From contig NZ_CP114777.1 of NCBI RefSeq assembly GCF_027359355.1, positions 1,054,001 through 1,118,000 on the forward strand: DNA of 64,000 nt. Direction: 5' to 3'. Under the pieces are notes generated by a model that did not search any database, was not told the DNA's origin, and saw only the letters and a list, made by a program, of their open reading frames with translations. Both the position numbers and the translations under genes were made by a program. Within the stretch, counting starts at the first letter, position 1. Each line of letters starts with the position of its first letter. This document shows, one piece after another, positions 22,728-31,544 of this stretch. This stretch comes from Prochlorococcus marinus str. MIT 1214 (GTDB lineage: Bacteria > Cyanobacteriota > Cyanobacteriia > PCC-6307 > Cyanobiaceae).

Positions 22728-24956
22728 ATGGCAACTAAATTTCCATCTTTTAGTCAGGGTCTTGCTCAAGACCCTACAACCAGAAGAATCTGGTACGGCA
22801 TAGCTACCGCTCATGATTTCGAAAGTCATGACGGTATGACAGAGGAACAGTTATATCAAAAACTCTTCTCTACTCATTTTGGTCACTTAGCCATCATTGG
22901 TCTTTGGGTGGCAGGAAATCTTTTCCACATTGCTTGGCAAGGAAACTTTGAGCAATGGGTTCTAGATCCAACTCATACTCGTCCAATTGCTCATGCAATT
23001 TGGGATCCTCATTTTGGACAAGGTCTTACTGATGCTCTGACTCAGGCAGGAGCAACTTCTCCAGTCAATATTGCTTACTCAGGCTTATATCACTGGTGGT
23101 ACACAATTGGCATGAGAACTAATGAGCAGCTTTTCCAGGGTGCAATCTTTATAAACATCCTTGTCTGCTGGTTATTGTTTGCTGGATGGCTTCATCTTCA
23201 GCCTAAATACAGACCTTCATTAGCATGGTTTAAAAATGCAGAATCTCAGTTAAACCATCACTTAGCTGTTCTTTTTGGATTCAGCAGTATTGCTTGGACT
23301 GGTCACTTAATTCATGTAGCTATCCCTGAATCAAGAGGAATACATGTTGGCTGGGATAACTGGTTAACTGTTATGCCTCATCCAGAAGGTCTAACTCCAT
23401 TTTTCTCAGGGAATTGGGGAGCTTATGCTCAAAACCCTGATTCACTTGATGCGGTTTTTGGAACTACTCAAGGAGCTGGTACAGCGATATTTACATTCTT
23501 AGGTGGACTTCACCCTCAAAGTGAATCACTTTGGCTAACAGATATTGCTCACCATCATTTGGCTATAGGAGTGGTATTTATAATTGCAGGCCATATGTAT
23601 AGGACTAACTTTGGTATTGGCCATAGCCTTAAAGAAATTGTTGAAGCCCACAATACAAGTCACCCAAAAGATCCACATAAGGGTTATTTCGGTATAAAGC
23701 ACAATGGACTATTCGAGACAGTCAACAATTCACTCCATTTTCAACTTGGACTTGCACTCGCTTCTTTAGGTGTAGCTTGTAGTTTGGTCGCCCAGCATAT
23801 GGGTGCTCTTCCTTCATACGCATTTATAGCAAGGGATTACACAACTCAGTCAGCTCTATATACCCATCATCAATACATAGCAATGTTCTTGATGGTTGGT
23901 GCGTTCTCTCACGGAGCAATTTTCTTTGTCAGAGATTATGATCCAGAGCTTAATAAAGACAATGTTCTAGCAAGAATCCTTAGTACCAAAGAAGCTTTAA
24001 TTAGCCACTTAAGTTGGGTAACAATGCTTCTAGGCTTCCATACTCTTGGAATTTATGTTCACAACGATGTAGTTGTAGCCTTTGGTACTCCTGAAAAGCA
24101 GATTCTTATAGAACCAGTATTTGCACAGTTCGCACAGGCTGCTAGTGGAAAAATGATGTATGGATTTAATGCTTTGCTAGCAAATGCATCAAGTTCTGCA
24201 TCTATAGCTGCTAATTCCATGCCAGGTAATCACTACTGGATGGACATGATTAATAGACCAGATGCTCTAACCAATTTCTTACCTATTGGACCTGCAGATT
24301 TCTTAGTTCACCATGCGATTGCACTAGGACTACATACAACTGCTTTGATTCTTATAAAGGGTGCTCTTGATGCTAGAGGAACAAAACTAATTCCAGATAA
24401 AAAGGATTTAGGATTTGCTTTCCCATGTGATGGACCAGGTCGTGGAGGTACTTGTGATAGTTCTTCTTGGGACGCTACTTATTTAGCGATGTTCTGGGCC
24501 TTAAATACTATTGCTTGGATTACCTTCTATTGGCATTGGAAACATCTAGCAATTTGGATGGGTAATACCGCTCAATTCAATGAATCTGGTACCTATTTAA
24601 TGGGTTGGTTTAGAGATTATCTATGGCTAAATAGTTCTCAGCTAATCAATGGATATAACCCATTTGGTGTAAATGCTTTATCTCCATGGGCTTGGATGTT
24701 CTTATTTGGTCATCTCATTTGGGCGACTGGATTTATGTTCCTCATCTCTTGGAGAGGGTATTGGCAAGAACTTATCGAAACTCTTGTTTGGGCTCATCAA
24801 AGAACACCAATAGCTAATTTAGTTGGTTGGAGAGATAAGCCTGTTGCATTATCCATTGTCCAAGCACGATTAGTTGGTTTAACCCATTTCACAGTTGGAA
24901 ACTTTGTAACCTTTGGTGCATTTGTTATCGCATCTACTTCGGGTAAGTTCGGATAA
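22728..24956 (+). CDS. psaB: Photosystem I P700 chlorophyll a apoprotein A2
   Basis: 742-residue partner of PsaA. The Fx-binding loop [18 protein letters not shown] is intact, and the start [24 protein letters not shown] is the conserved N-terminus. It is followed by a strong terminator hairpin. Confidence 0.99.
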   Translation: MATKFPSFSQGLAQDPTTRRIWYGIATAHDFESHDGMTEEQLYQKLFSTHFGHLAIIGLWVAGNLFHIAWQGNFEQWVLDPTHTRPIAHAIWDPHFGQGLTDALTQAGATSPVNIAYSGLYHWWYTIGMRTNEQLFQGAIFINILVCWLLFAGWLHLQPKYRPSLAWFKNAESQLNHHLAVLFGFSSIAWTGHLIHVAIPESRGIHVGWDNWLTVMPHPEGLTPFFSGNWGAYAQNPDSLDAVFGTTQGAGTAIFTFLGGLHPQSESLWLTDIAHHHLAIGVVFIIAGHMYRTNFGIGHSLKEIVEAHNTSHPKDPHKGYFGIKHNGLFETVNNSLHFQLGLALASLGVACSLVAQHMGALPSYAFIARDYTTQSALYTHHQYIAMFLMVGAFSHGAIFFVRDYDPELNKDNVLARILSTKEALISHLSWVTMLLGFHTLGIYVHNDVVVAFGTPEKQILIEPVFAQFAQAASGKMMYGFNALLANASSSASIAANSMPGNHYWMDMINRPDALTNFLPIGPADFLVHHAIALGLHTTALILIKGALDARGTKLIPDKKDLGFAFPCDGPGRGGTCDSSSWDATYLAMFWALNTIAWITFYWHWKHLAIWMGNTAQFNESGTYLMGWFRDYLWLNSSQLINGYNPFGVNALSPWAWMFLFGHLIWATGFMFLISWRGYWQELIETLVWAHQRTPIANLVGWRDKPVALSIVQARLVGLTHFTVGNFVTFGAFVIASTSGKFG

Positions 24957-24978
24957 ATCTTTAACTAGCTTCCAGTCA

Positions 24979-25014
24979 AAAGAACACTGTCTTTACAAGC
25001 AGTGTTCTTTTTTT
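24979..25014 (+). terminator. Intrinsic terminator of psaAB
   Basis: A perfect 11-bp stem (AAAGAACACTG / CAGTGTTCTTT) with a 10-nt loop, running straight into a T tract, lies 22 nt after the psaB stop. Confidence 0.92.
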
Positions 25015-25167
25015 ATGGGTACTAAGATTTATGAGATTGTGTATTGATATTTATAAGCAAAATAGATCCATTTAATATCAAGAAATTAGGAGTAGAAAGC
25101 AAAATAAATGAATCTCAGTTCACGCTTTTGCAAAAGATGAGCCAATTGAAGTAAATATTTTAGAGAA

Positions 25168-25199
25168 TTAAAAAGCCCCTAAGATAAGGGGCTTTTTAA
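25168..25199 (-). terminator. Intrinsic terminator of psaI-psaL (bidirectional shape)
   Basis: A perfect 13-bp stem with core AAAAAGCCCCT / AGGGGCTTTTT and a 6-nt loop, with A and T tracts on both sides, lies 22 nt after the psaL stop. It could also catch read-through from psaAB. Confidence 0.9.
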
Positions 25200-25221
25200 A
25201 ATAAGTTCTTCTAGAAAAGTT

Positions 25222-25749
25222 TTAAGCTCCAAGTAAATGATATTCCTTAATCAAAGGTAAAACAGTATCTAGATGCAAAGTACCAATTAACAACCAAGCA
25301 AACACAACACCTCCTGTGCCTCCTAACCAAAAACCATTTGTAAAATCACTCCATCCTGCTCTTGTAAATAAATCAGAAGGAGGATTTGCTACTGTTGCAT
25401 CAGGAGGTTGGACATTAGGCGACTTACCAGCAGCGTTGTAAAGAATAAAAAGAGCAGTCAATATTTGAATAGCTCCCACTCCGCCAAGCAAGCCTGCCGT
25501 TAAGGCAAAATCCGTATTCCTAAGAGGCCCTGTCATAGAAAAAGGACCAAACAGTAAATAACCAAAAATTGCTCCTGTTTCTAGACCTCTGAAGTTTGGC
25601 GATAAGCCCTCTCTATAGACAGGAAGATTATTTATAACCATCTTGGTAAACCAACCACTATTCACTGGGGTTTGAAGATTGCCAACAGTTGGGTCTGAGA
25701 CTGTTTTTACAGCCCACCTTTGCATAAGTGTTTCTTGAGATTTAGTCAT
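25222..25749 (-). CDS. psaL: Photosystem I subunit XI (PsaL)
   Basis: Membrane subunit needed for PSI trimerization. The segments [31 protein letters not shown] and [16 protein letters not shown] are diagnostic. There are about three hydrophobic segments over 175 residues. It follows psaI on the same strand. Confidence 0.96.
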   Translation of the reverse strand: MTKSQETLMQRWAVKTVSDPTVGNLQTPVNSGWFTKMVINNLPVYREGLSPNFRGLETGAIFGYLLFGPFSMTGPLRNTDFALTAGLLGGVGAIQILTALFILYNAAGKSPNVQPPDATVANPPSDLFTRAGWSDFTNGFWLGGTGGVVFAWLLIGTLHLDTVLPLIKEYHLLGA

Positions 25750-25786
25750 GAGCTAAAAGAATTGGTAGAAAATTAAATTTTTGAAA

Positions 25787-25903
25787 TTACTCAGTAGCGG
25801 TTATGTACCTACCAATTAAAACAATGAAAACGGCTGGACCCATTATTCCAACTAATGGAATCAGAATAGCGGGAAGCAAACTTGAAGCTAGTTCACTAGT
25901 CAT
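25787..25903 (-). CDS. psaI: Photosystem I subunit VIII (PsaI)
   Basis: A 38-residue single-span protein, MTSELASSLLPALLIPLVG and then IMGPAVFIVLIGRYITATE, found by reading the minus strand just upstream of psaL. One membrane helix with the proline-interrupted N-terminal part is typical of PsaI, the PsaL partner. The gap to psaL is 37 nt. Confidence 0.93.
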   Translation of the reverse strand: MTSELASSLLPAILIPLVGIMGPAVFIVLIGRYITATE

Positions 25904-26036
25904 TACTTATTTCAATAAATCCACCTTTATTTTATAGAATTATGATCTAATCAAACCAAATACAACCCATTGATGACATAAAAGTTCAATCCGTATATCT
26001 TCTTTAAAGATGCACTCCTAAACAAATTTTCTCATC

Positions 26037-26519
26037 ATGAATCAAGTTTTTGCTGGTGGTTTAGCTCTAATTATTGCTTTAATCCTTTGGAGTTCAAAAA
26101 AACAATCCAAGGCATCAGTTTTTTTCAAATCTCAAAAGGATTCCTTTGCAAAGGCTGAGGTATCATCATCAGAATTGATAATCGATAAGAGTTTACAAAA
26201 TCAAAAATCCAAAAAACTGAATAACAAAAACTCCAAGTCTTTTTCACAGACAAATTCACTTAATTCAATAGAAACTAAGAAAAGATTAACTAAATTAATC
26301 TCTAGCAACCCTACTGATCGTCTATTAGCTATTAAAATCGCCAGTCAATGGGAGAATAATAAAGCAGTACCTTTTTTAAGAAGAGGGTTGAAGGATTCTG
26401 ACAGTAGAGTTGTTATTGCTTCTGCTGCTGGAATTGCATCTTACAAAGGTAAATTTTTTGATTTACATAAAAAACCTCAAGCTTCTCGTCCCCCTCGAAA
26501 TGTATCTCTAATGCGATAG
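26037..26519 (+). CDS. Membrane-anchored protein with HEAT-like C-terminus
   Basis: 160 residues. An N-terminal membrane helix (residues 2-18, VFAGGLALIIALILW) is followed by a Ser/Lys-rich linker. A helical pair, RLLAIKIASQWENNKAVPFLRRGLKDSDSRVVIASAAGIASY (given here as its span, about residues 100-143), looks like one HEAT repeat. Function not recognised. Its last 43 nt overlap the convergent glycosyltransferase gene. Confidence 0.7.
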   Translation: MNQVFAGGLALIIALILWSSKKQSKASVFFKSQKDSFAKAEVSSSELIIDKSLQNQKSKKLNNKNSKSFSQTNSLNSIETKKRLTKLISSNPTDRLLAIKIASQWENNKAVPFLRRGLKDSDSRVVIASAAGIASYKGKFFDLHKKPQASRPPRNVSLMR

Positions 26520-27439
26520 ATAGGTCTATTTTGACTTTCATGATAAGTGCGGATTTGCAACTCTCCAAGCAATCCAAATCCAAATAGTTGAACTCCCGTC
26601 ACTGCAAGAAGTAAAGCAAAAATAAGTAAAGGTCTATTACCTATATCTTCTCCTAAAAGTTTGATTGTTAATAGATAAAAGCTTGTTATGAAGCTCCCAA
26701 TAATTGCGAGAATTCCACCAAAACCAAAAACATACATAGGTCTCGTTAAAAATCTATTCATAAACCAAACAGTCAACAAGTCCATCAAGACTCTAAAAGT
26801 TCTATCTATTCCATACTTACTAGATCCAAATTGACGGGCTCTATGATTTACTTTAACTTCAGTAATTCTTGCTCCTTCAATATTTGCAAGAACAGGTAAG
26901 AATCTATGCAATTCTCCATATAATCTCATATCTGTCAATACTTCTTTCCTATAAGCCTTTAAAGAACACCCATAATCATTCAGTCGTACACCAGTAACCT
27001 TCCCAATTAATCGGTTAGCAATTCTTGATGGAAGCTTTCTACTTATCGCAGCATCTTGCCGTCGATATCTCCACCCACTTACAAGATCAAATCCATCCCT
27101 AATCTTATTAACTAATAACGGAATATCTGCAGGATCATTTTGCAAATCACCATCAAGTGTGACAACTATCTCTCCAGAGGAAATATCAAATCCTGCTGCC
27201 ATTGCAGCGGTCTGTCCATAGTTTTTTCGAAGAAGAACTCCAACTAATTCTGGTATCTCAAAGCTTAGTTTTCTAATTACCTCTGCGCTGTTATCTGATG
27301 AACCATCATTAACTAAAACTACTTCAAAAGTTTCCTTCATTGGCTGTAAAACCTCTAATAACTGCTTTACCAAAAAAGGAAGACTTTCTTCTTCGTTATA
27401 GATAGGTACAACTATTGATAGTGCAACATTAGAATTCAT
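26477..27439 (-). CDS. Family-2 glycosyltransferase with two C-terminal membrane helices
   Basis: DPM1/GtrB/ArnC-like transferase that probably moves a sugar from a nucleotide donor to a polyprenyl phosphate. GT-A motifs: IVVPIYNEEESLPFLV, VLVNDGSSDNSAEV, and LDGDLQNDP with the metal-binding DxD-type site. Two hydrophobic segments near residues 235-260 and 270-295 anchor it. Acceptor and sugar cannot be read from the sequence. Confidence 0.9.
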   Translation of the reverse strand: MNSNVALSIVVPIYNEEESLPFLVKQLLEVLQPMKETFEVVLVNDGSSDNSAEVIRKLSFEIPELVGVLLRKNYGQTAAMAAGFDISSGEIVVTLDGDLQNDPADIPLLVNKIRDGFDLVSGWRYRRQDAAISRKLPSRIANRLIGKVTGVRLNDYGCSLKAYRKEVLTDMRLYGELHRFLPVLANIEGARITEVKVNHRARQFGSSKYGIDRTFRVLMDLLTVWFMNRFLTRPMYVFGFGGILAIIGSFITSFYLLTIKLLGEDIGNRPLLIFALLLAVTGVQLFGFGLLGELQIRTYHESQNRPIYRIRDTFRGGREA

Positions 27440-27472
27440 TCAAAACTCCTAATAAGGGTCAATTAATCTTCT

Positions 27473-28225
27473 TTAGAGTTTTTCACTCTGATAACAAGAG
27501 ATCACTCGTCCAGCAGATCTAAATTTAGATCTGTAAAAAGAAGAAATTTTTCCAAGGTTCGGTTGAAATAAACCATCAATCTCTATTCCATTATGCCCAT
27601 CAGTTACCCCAGAACTATGGATATAAAAACCATTCTCAATATGCAATCCAACGTGGGTACATTTTTCTGACGATCCAAAGAAAAGTAAATCGCCAGGTTT
27701 TAATTCTTCGCCTAAGGCTTCTATATCCAATGCAATATTTTTACAGAATCTTTCCTGCTGATAAGCATCTCTTGGTATCCAAATGCCTGAACTTGCAAAA
27801 GCAGATTGAACCAAACCAGAGCAATCAAAATTTGGACCTACAGTTCCACCCCACAAATATTCATTACTCATTTTTCTCGCAGCCCTAGTCCAAGATAATA
27901 TCTCCGGAATCCTAGAAATAATTTTCTCTTCAGTAAAAAATTTAGGTTCCCATGATTCTATTTTTGAAGCTTGATGAATTAATTCAGAAAATCTAAACCA
28001 ACAAATATAGCCATCTTCCAAAAGACGCACTTTAACTCTATGGATAATTTGCTTGTTTTTTAAATTGGATTTTAAACAATCAATCAATTGAAAAGTCCTA
28101 CCAATACTTGCTTGCGTAACTAATTCATCACTATTTTCACTTTTAAATCCATCAATATTTGTTCGCAGTTTCCATAAACTTCCCAAAACAAATGAAGTAT
28201 TATTTAGCAAAACCTCTAAGGTCAT
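27473..28225 (-). CDS. NlpC/P60 family cysteine peptidase
   Basis: Predicted cell-wall endopeptidase. Start at 28225 (MTLEVLLNNTSF), 250 residues; an upstream in-frame ATG would overlap the divergent hydrolase gene. The N-terminal half (to about residue 95) looks like SH3-type targeting domains. The C-terminal NlpC/P60 domain has catalytic Cys135 in GPNFDCSGLVQSAF and His191 in THVGLHIENGFYIH. There is no clear signal peptide. It is divergently placed 21 nt from a beta-lactamase-like gene, which suggests a shared cell-wall theme. Confidence 0.88.
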   Translation of the reverse strand: MTLEVLLNNTSFVLGSLWKLRTNIDGFKSENSDELVTQASIGRTFQLIDCLKSNLKNKQIIHRVKVRLLEDGYICWFRFSELIHQASKIESWEPKFFTEEKIISRIPEILSWTRAARKMSNEYLWGGTVGPNFDCSGLVQSAFASSGIWIPRDAYQQERFCKNIALDIEALGEELKPGDLLFFGSSEKCTHVGLHIENGFYIHSSGVTDGHNGIEIDGLFQPNLGKISSFYRSKFRSAGRVISCYQSEKL

Positions 28226-28246
28226 ATTGAATTCTTCTCGAGCGCT

Positions 28247-29140
28247 ATGGCGTTCTACCGACAAGACCCTGAGATGGCATATTGCCTGAAAGGTCTCCTC
28301 GACAGGTTTGAAAAAGAAGGTCGTCCAAACCTTCAACAGAATATTGCAATAACATGCATACGTTATGACAATCAGAGTCCATCGGCATCTAGTGGATATG
28401 GAACAGGGTGGAATTCAAACAGAAATTTTTATCCTGCAAGCGTAGTAAAAATAGTTTATGCATTGGCGACTCAGGTATGGCTAAAGCAAGACTTAATTGT
28501 TGACTCAAAAGAACTTAGAAGAGCTTTATATGAAATGATCGCAAACTCCAATAATGACGCCACAAGTTATATTTTAGATCTTTTAACAGGCACAACAAGT
28601 GGTCCATCTCTTAATGAGTCAAACTATCAAGCATGGAAAACCCAAAGGCAATTAATTAACCACTGGCTAAATGATCTGAAATGGCCTGAAATAAAAAATT
28701 GGAACTGCAGTCAAAAGACTTGGAATGAAGGCCCTTTTGGAAGGGAGAAGGATTTTTATGGAAAAAAAAATGAGAATCGAAACAGGATGACAACCGATGG
28801 GAGTGCCAGAATCTTTGAATCATTAATGACTCTTGAAATACTCCCAAAAGTCACAAGCGAACGTTTAATAAAAGTTTTTCAACGCTCACTCGATCCAGTT
28901 GCTCGCAAGCAAAATATAGAGAATCAAGTAGATGGTTTTTTGGGAGCAGGCCTTCCTTTGGCTTCTAAACTTTGGAGCAAAGCTGGTCTAATGAGTGAAG
29001 TTCGCCATGATGTCGCATGGTGGGAATCGCCTAATAAGAATCCTATGCTTGCAGTAGTTTTTACAACTGGCAAAGAATTAGTCAAAGATCAATTTTTACT
29101 TCCTGCGATTAGCAGTGAGTTGAACAAATTAGCTATTTAG
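28247..29140 (+). CDS. Beta-lactamase class A-like serine hydrolase
   Basis: Serine hydrolase of the penicillin-binding fold. It shows S65-V-V-K68 (FYPASVVKIVYAL), an SNN triad at 101-103 in the SDN position, and KAG in the KTG position (SKAGLMSEVRHD). It has no obvious signal peptide. Such proteins in cyanobacteria are more likely peptidoglycan or peptide hydrolases than antibiotic-resistance enzymes; the substrate is unknown. Confidence 0.82.
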   Translation: MAFYRQDPEMAYCLKGLLDRFEKEGRPNLQQNIAITCIRYDNQSPSASSGYGTGWNSNRNFYPASVVKIVYALATQVWLKQDLIVDSKELRRALYEMIANSNNDATSYILDLLTGTTSGPSLNESNYQAWKTQRQLINHWLNDLKWPEIKNWNCSQKTWNEGPFGREKDFYGKKNENRNRMTTDGSARIFESLMTLEILPKVTSERLIKVFQRSLDPVARKQNIENQVDGFLGAGLPLASKLWSKAGLMSEVRHDVAWWESPNKNPMLAVVFTTGKELVKDQFLLPAISSELNKLAI

Positions 29141-29267
29141 CAATCAGTAAAATTCCAGCAAATAAAATAGATCCCAAAAGAAATCCAACAGCCAAAAGGA
29201 CGGCTATTATTGGTGTATTTAAGTAAACAGATATAGTTGCGAGTTGATTACCCTTTGCTTCAGACAC
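29133..29267 (-). CDS. Small single-span membrane protein (44 aa)
   Basis: GTG-initiated minus-strand frame encoding VSEAKGNQLATISVYLNTP and then one hydrophobic helix, IIAVLLAVGFLLGSILFAGI, ending AK. The composition looks like a genuine small membrane protein rather than random translation. Its last 8 nt overlap the convergent serine hydrolase gene. No function recognised. Confidence 0.5.
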   Translation of the reverse strand: MSEAKGNQLATISVYLNTPIIAVLLAVGFLLGSILFAGILLIAK

Positions 29268-29391
29268 CTTTAAAACTCGTAAAAATCACTTTGATTAAAG
29301 CATCTAACTACGCCAAAAAACAAAAAAAGTTTCACTGATAAAACAATTTTTAAAAATCCAAAGAATTATTTATTGTTATCAAAAAAATAAT

Positions 29392-29946
29392 TCAAATAAA
29401 ATTTGATTTTGGTTGCTTATTTCCTAAATTTTTAATATCTTTTTTAGATTGACTTTCTTTTTTTAAACTTTCTTGTTTGTCAATATTTTGATTGATTATT
29501 TTCTGATCTGCTTTTATTAAATCATCATCTAATAAATTTGTTTTATCTAAGTCTTTTATCTCAAGATTCTGTTGTATTTTTGAATCCGTAGTACTTAGAT
29601 CCTGCAATTTGATTATATTTACAGGTTTATTTTCATTAACTTTTACAATATCGTTAATTCCGAAGTTATGAAATAAATTAAAATCAAATCCACCTTTTGA
29701 AATAGATAATGAGGTAAATACAAGAATTGAAGATAAAATAATAATAAGAAAAATACTAGATAATAAAGTATTTATTGGAGACCAAAATAATGTTACTTTA
29801 GCAGCTTCATTCGTTTGTTTAAATGTATCAGCAGAGGGACTTAAATCTAAGAAAATATCTTGATTAATCCAACCTTTATTAGCTTTCCTATAGGGAGACT
29901 CACTTTTAGTGAAGTCAACAACCTCCTTGATTCTTTCTTTAAGCAC
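29392..29946 (-). CDS. Hypothetical single-span membrane protein
   Basis: 184 residues. A polar N-terminus (KANKGWINQDIFLDLSPSADTFK) precedes one strong membrane helix at about residues 57-80 (LLSSIFLIIILSSILVFTSL). A Lys/Asp/Gln-rich low-complexity tail follows. I do not recognise a family. It is the next gene downstream of the Lys/Ala-repeat gene on the same strand (about 90 nt gap). Confidence 0.6.
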   Translation of the reverse strand: MLKERIKEVVDFTKSESPYRKANKGWINQDIFLDLSPSADTFKQTNEAAKVTLFWSPINTLLSSIFLIIILSSILVFTSLSISKGGFDFNLFHNFGINDIVKVNENKPVNIIKLQDLSTTDSKIQQNLEIKDLDKTNLLDDDLIKADQKIINQNIDKQESLKKESQSKKDIKNLGNKQPKSNFI

Positions 29947-30037
29947 AGCTTAGATTTATCTAAAACTACAAGAACGGAAACATAGCAGAAAGACAGAATA
30001 AAAAAGTTGCTTTCGCATAGATATTCGTGAAATTGAA

Positions 30038-30919
30038 TTACCCAGCAATAAATACCATCGCAGAAACAAGAATAGCCGAAGCCAAAATCCCTATAGAAGC
30101 TATTGAAACGATCTTCCCAGTGTTTAAGGAGACTGATACCGTTAACAATTCAGTTTTCGAGTCTCGTTTCTGTTGTGAATCAATTTGAGTTCGAGAATTA
30201 ACTTTCTTGCTGGCTAGAGCTTTCTTATCCGCTAAAGCTTTCTTCTCTGCTAAAGCTTTCTTATCCGCAGCAGCTTTCTTATCCGCTAAGGCTTTCTTAT
30301 CCGCAGCAGCTTTCTTATCCGCAGCAGCTTTCTTATCCGCAGCAGCTTTCTTATCCGCAGCAGCTTTCTTATCCGCAGCAGCTTTCTTATCCGCAGCAGC
30401 TTTCTTATCCGCAGCAGCTTTCTTATCCGCTAAGGCTTTCTTCTCTGCTAAGGCTTTCTTCTCTGCTAAGGCTTTCTTCTCTGCTAAGGCTTTCTTCTCT
30501 GCTAAGGCTTTCTTATCCGCAGCAGCTTTCTTATCCGCTAAGGCTTTCTTATCCGCCAAGGCTTTCTTATCCGCAGCAGCTTTCTTATCCGCTAAGGCTT
30601 TCTTCTCTGCTAAGGCTTTCTTATCCGCAGCAGCTTTCTTATCCGCTAAGGCTTTCTTATCCGCCAAGGCTTTCTTATCCGCAGCAGCTTTCTTATCCGC
30701 TAAGGCTTTCTTATCCGCCAAGGCTTTCTTATCCGCAGCAGCTTTTTTAGCCGCAGCAGCTTTCTTCTCTGCTAAGGCTTTCTTATCTGCAGCAGCTTTT
30801 TTAGCCGCAGCAGCTTTCTTCTCTGCTAAGGCTTTCTTATCTGCAGCAGCTTTTTTAGCCGCAGCAGCTTTCTTCTCTGCTAAGGCTTTCTTATCTGCTT
30901 GAGCTGTTTTCGCTTGCAC
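30038..30919 (-). CDS. Lys/Ala hexapeptide-repeat protein with C-terminal membrane anchor
   Basis: 293 residues from a GTG start. Residues 8-239 are about 39 tandem hexapeptides of the form A-(D/E/A)-K-K-A-(A/L). Residues 240-270 are a polar linker (SRTQIDSQQKRDSKTEL). Residues about 268-293 form one hydrophobic helix ending at the C-terminus, so a tail anchor is likely. The repeat part is strongly basic and helix-forming, like histone-H1-type or AlgP/HctB-type Lys-Ala repeats. Nucleic-acid or surface-polyanion binding is possible but not shown. An open frame on the opposite strand is a by-product of the repeat. Confidence 0.7.
   Translation of the reverse strand: MQAKTAQADKKALAEKKAAAAKKAAADKKALAEKKAAAAKKAAADKKALAEKKAAAAKKAAADKKALADKKALADKKAAADKKALADKKALADKKAAADKKALAEKKALADKKAAADKKALADKKALADKKAAADKKALAEKKALAEKKALAEKKALAEKKALADKKAAADKKAAADKKAAADKKAAADKKAAADKKAAADKKAAADKKALADKKAAADKKALAEKKALADKKALASKKVNSRTQIDSQQKRDSKTELLTVSVSLNTGKIVSIASIGILASAILVSAMVFIAG
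30203..30898. repeat. 18-bp coding tandem repeat (about 39 units)
   Basis: Units built on GCTTTCTTATCCGCAGCA (plus strand) with a few variants (GCTAAG for GCAGCA, TCT for ATC). Some stretches are seven or more identical units in a row, for example near 30296-30430. The unit length is a multiple of three, so copy-number change keeps the frame. Confidence 0.95.
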
Positions 30920-31544
30920 TTGAAATCCAAAAATTTGCCTTATTCAAGCACCCAGATCACGATGATTTTAAAAATCTTGGCTAGTTGAAATGAAGTAATA
31001 ACATAGATTTTCTTTCCCTTGTAATATAAAGCTCTTGTGAAATTAATGATAAGGTTTTGCGATCCAGATCCATTCCTCCTTAAAAATCCTTAGTCTTGGT
31101 TGATATCAAAAAGATAGAGGCAACAAAATTGAATCTCTCAAGCTATTTGCGTTCTAGCAACACTTCCTCTAAGGAGAGCAGGGTTTCAATAATTGATTTC
31201 TAAACCTATAAAATAATTATTCTTATGATCCTTTAAAAAAGTAAGCTTATAACTCTTTTCTGAACTTATATAAACTCGCCAAAACCTAATCAAAAGGTAA
31301 GATCTTTAATTCATAAAAAAAAGAATGGAGGAGAAGTGATTGTGACGGCTAAAGCAATTAAATCCCCCTCTATAGAAAAATATTAATTAAGTGAAAGTAT
31401 TATCTAAGGCTCATCAAAGAGAATAAAGACAAAAACTAAATAAAAAAGATAAAAGTTTTGGCAAAACAATTCTTTTTATAAGCAAGACTTGTTAAATCAA
31501 ATACAAAGCTGATATATTTTAATCAATATATCAGCTTTGTTAAT
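30920..31544. other. Intergenic region before first TPR gene (625 nt)
   Basis: No credible gene. From about 31257 to 31390 the sequence resembles a decayed version of the island repeat flanks. TTCTGAACTTATATAAACTC resembles the flank at 43309, AAGAATGGAGG sits in the place of the tRNA-like core, and CAGAAAAATATTAATTA-like sequence appears near 31372, as at 38562. The region ends with the perfect hairpin at 31503-31540. Confidence 0.4.
31503..31540. promoter_or_regulatory. Perfect 16-bp hairpin abutting a TTG start
   Basis: The left arm ACAAAGCTGATATATT and right arm AATATATCAGCTTTGT are perfectly complementary around a 6-nt loop. It ends 4 nt before the TTG start of the next gene, covering its ribosome-binding position. 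It could be a translational block, or an operator for a dimeric protein. It is not followed by a T tract, so a terminator is less likely. Confidence 0.7.

Noticed and set aside
28247-29140. Antibiotic-resistance beta-lactamase
   Set aside because: The motifs deviate (SNN, KAG), there is no clear signal peptide, and it lies next to a wall peptidase gene in a housekeeping context. A resistance role is unsupported.
30207-30902. Long plus-strand frame (231 codons) of AFLSAAAFLSAK repeats
   Set aside because: It is the exact complement of the Lys/Ala repeat gene. The repeat unit is a multiple of three, so the opposite frame stays open by construction. The minus-strand product has a start, a linker and a membrane anchor; the plus one has none.
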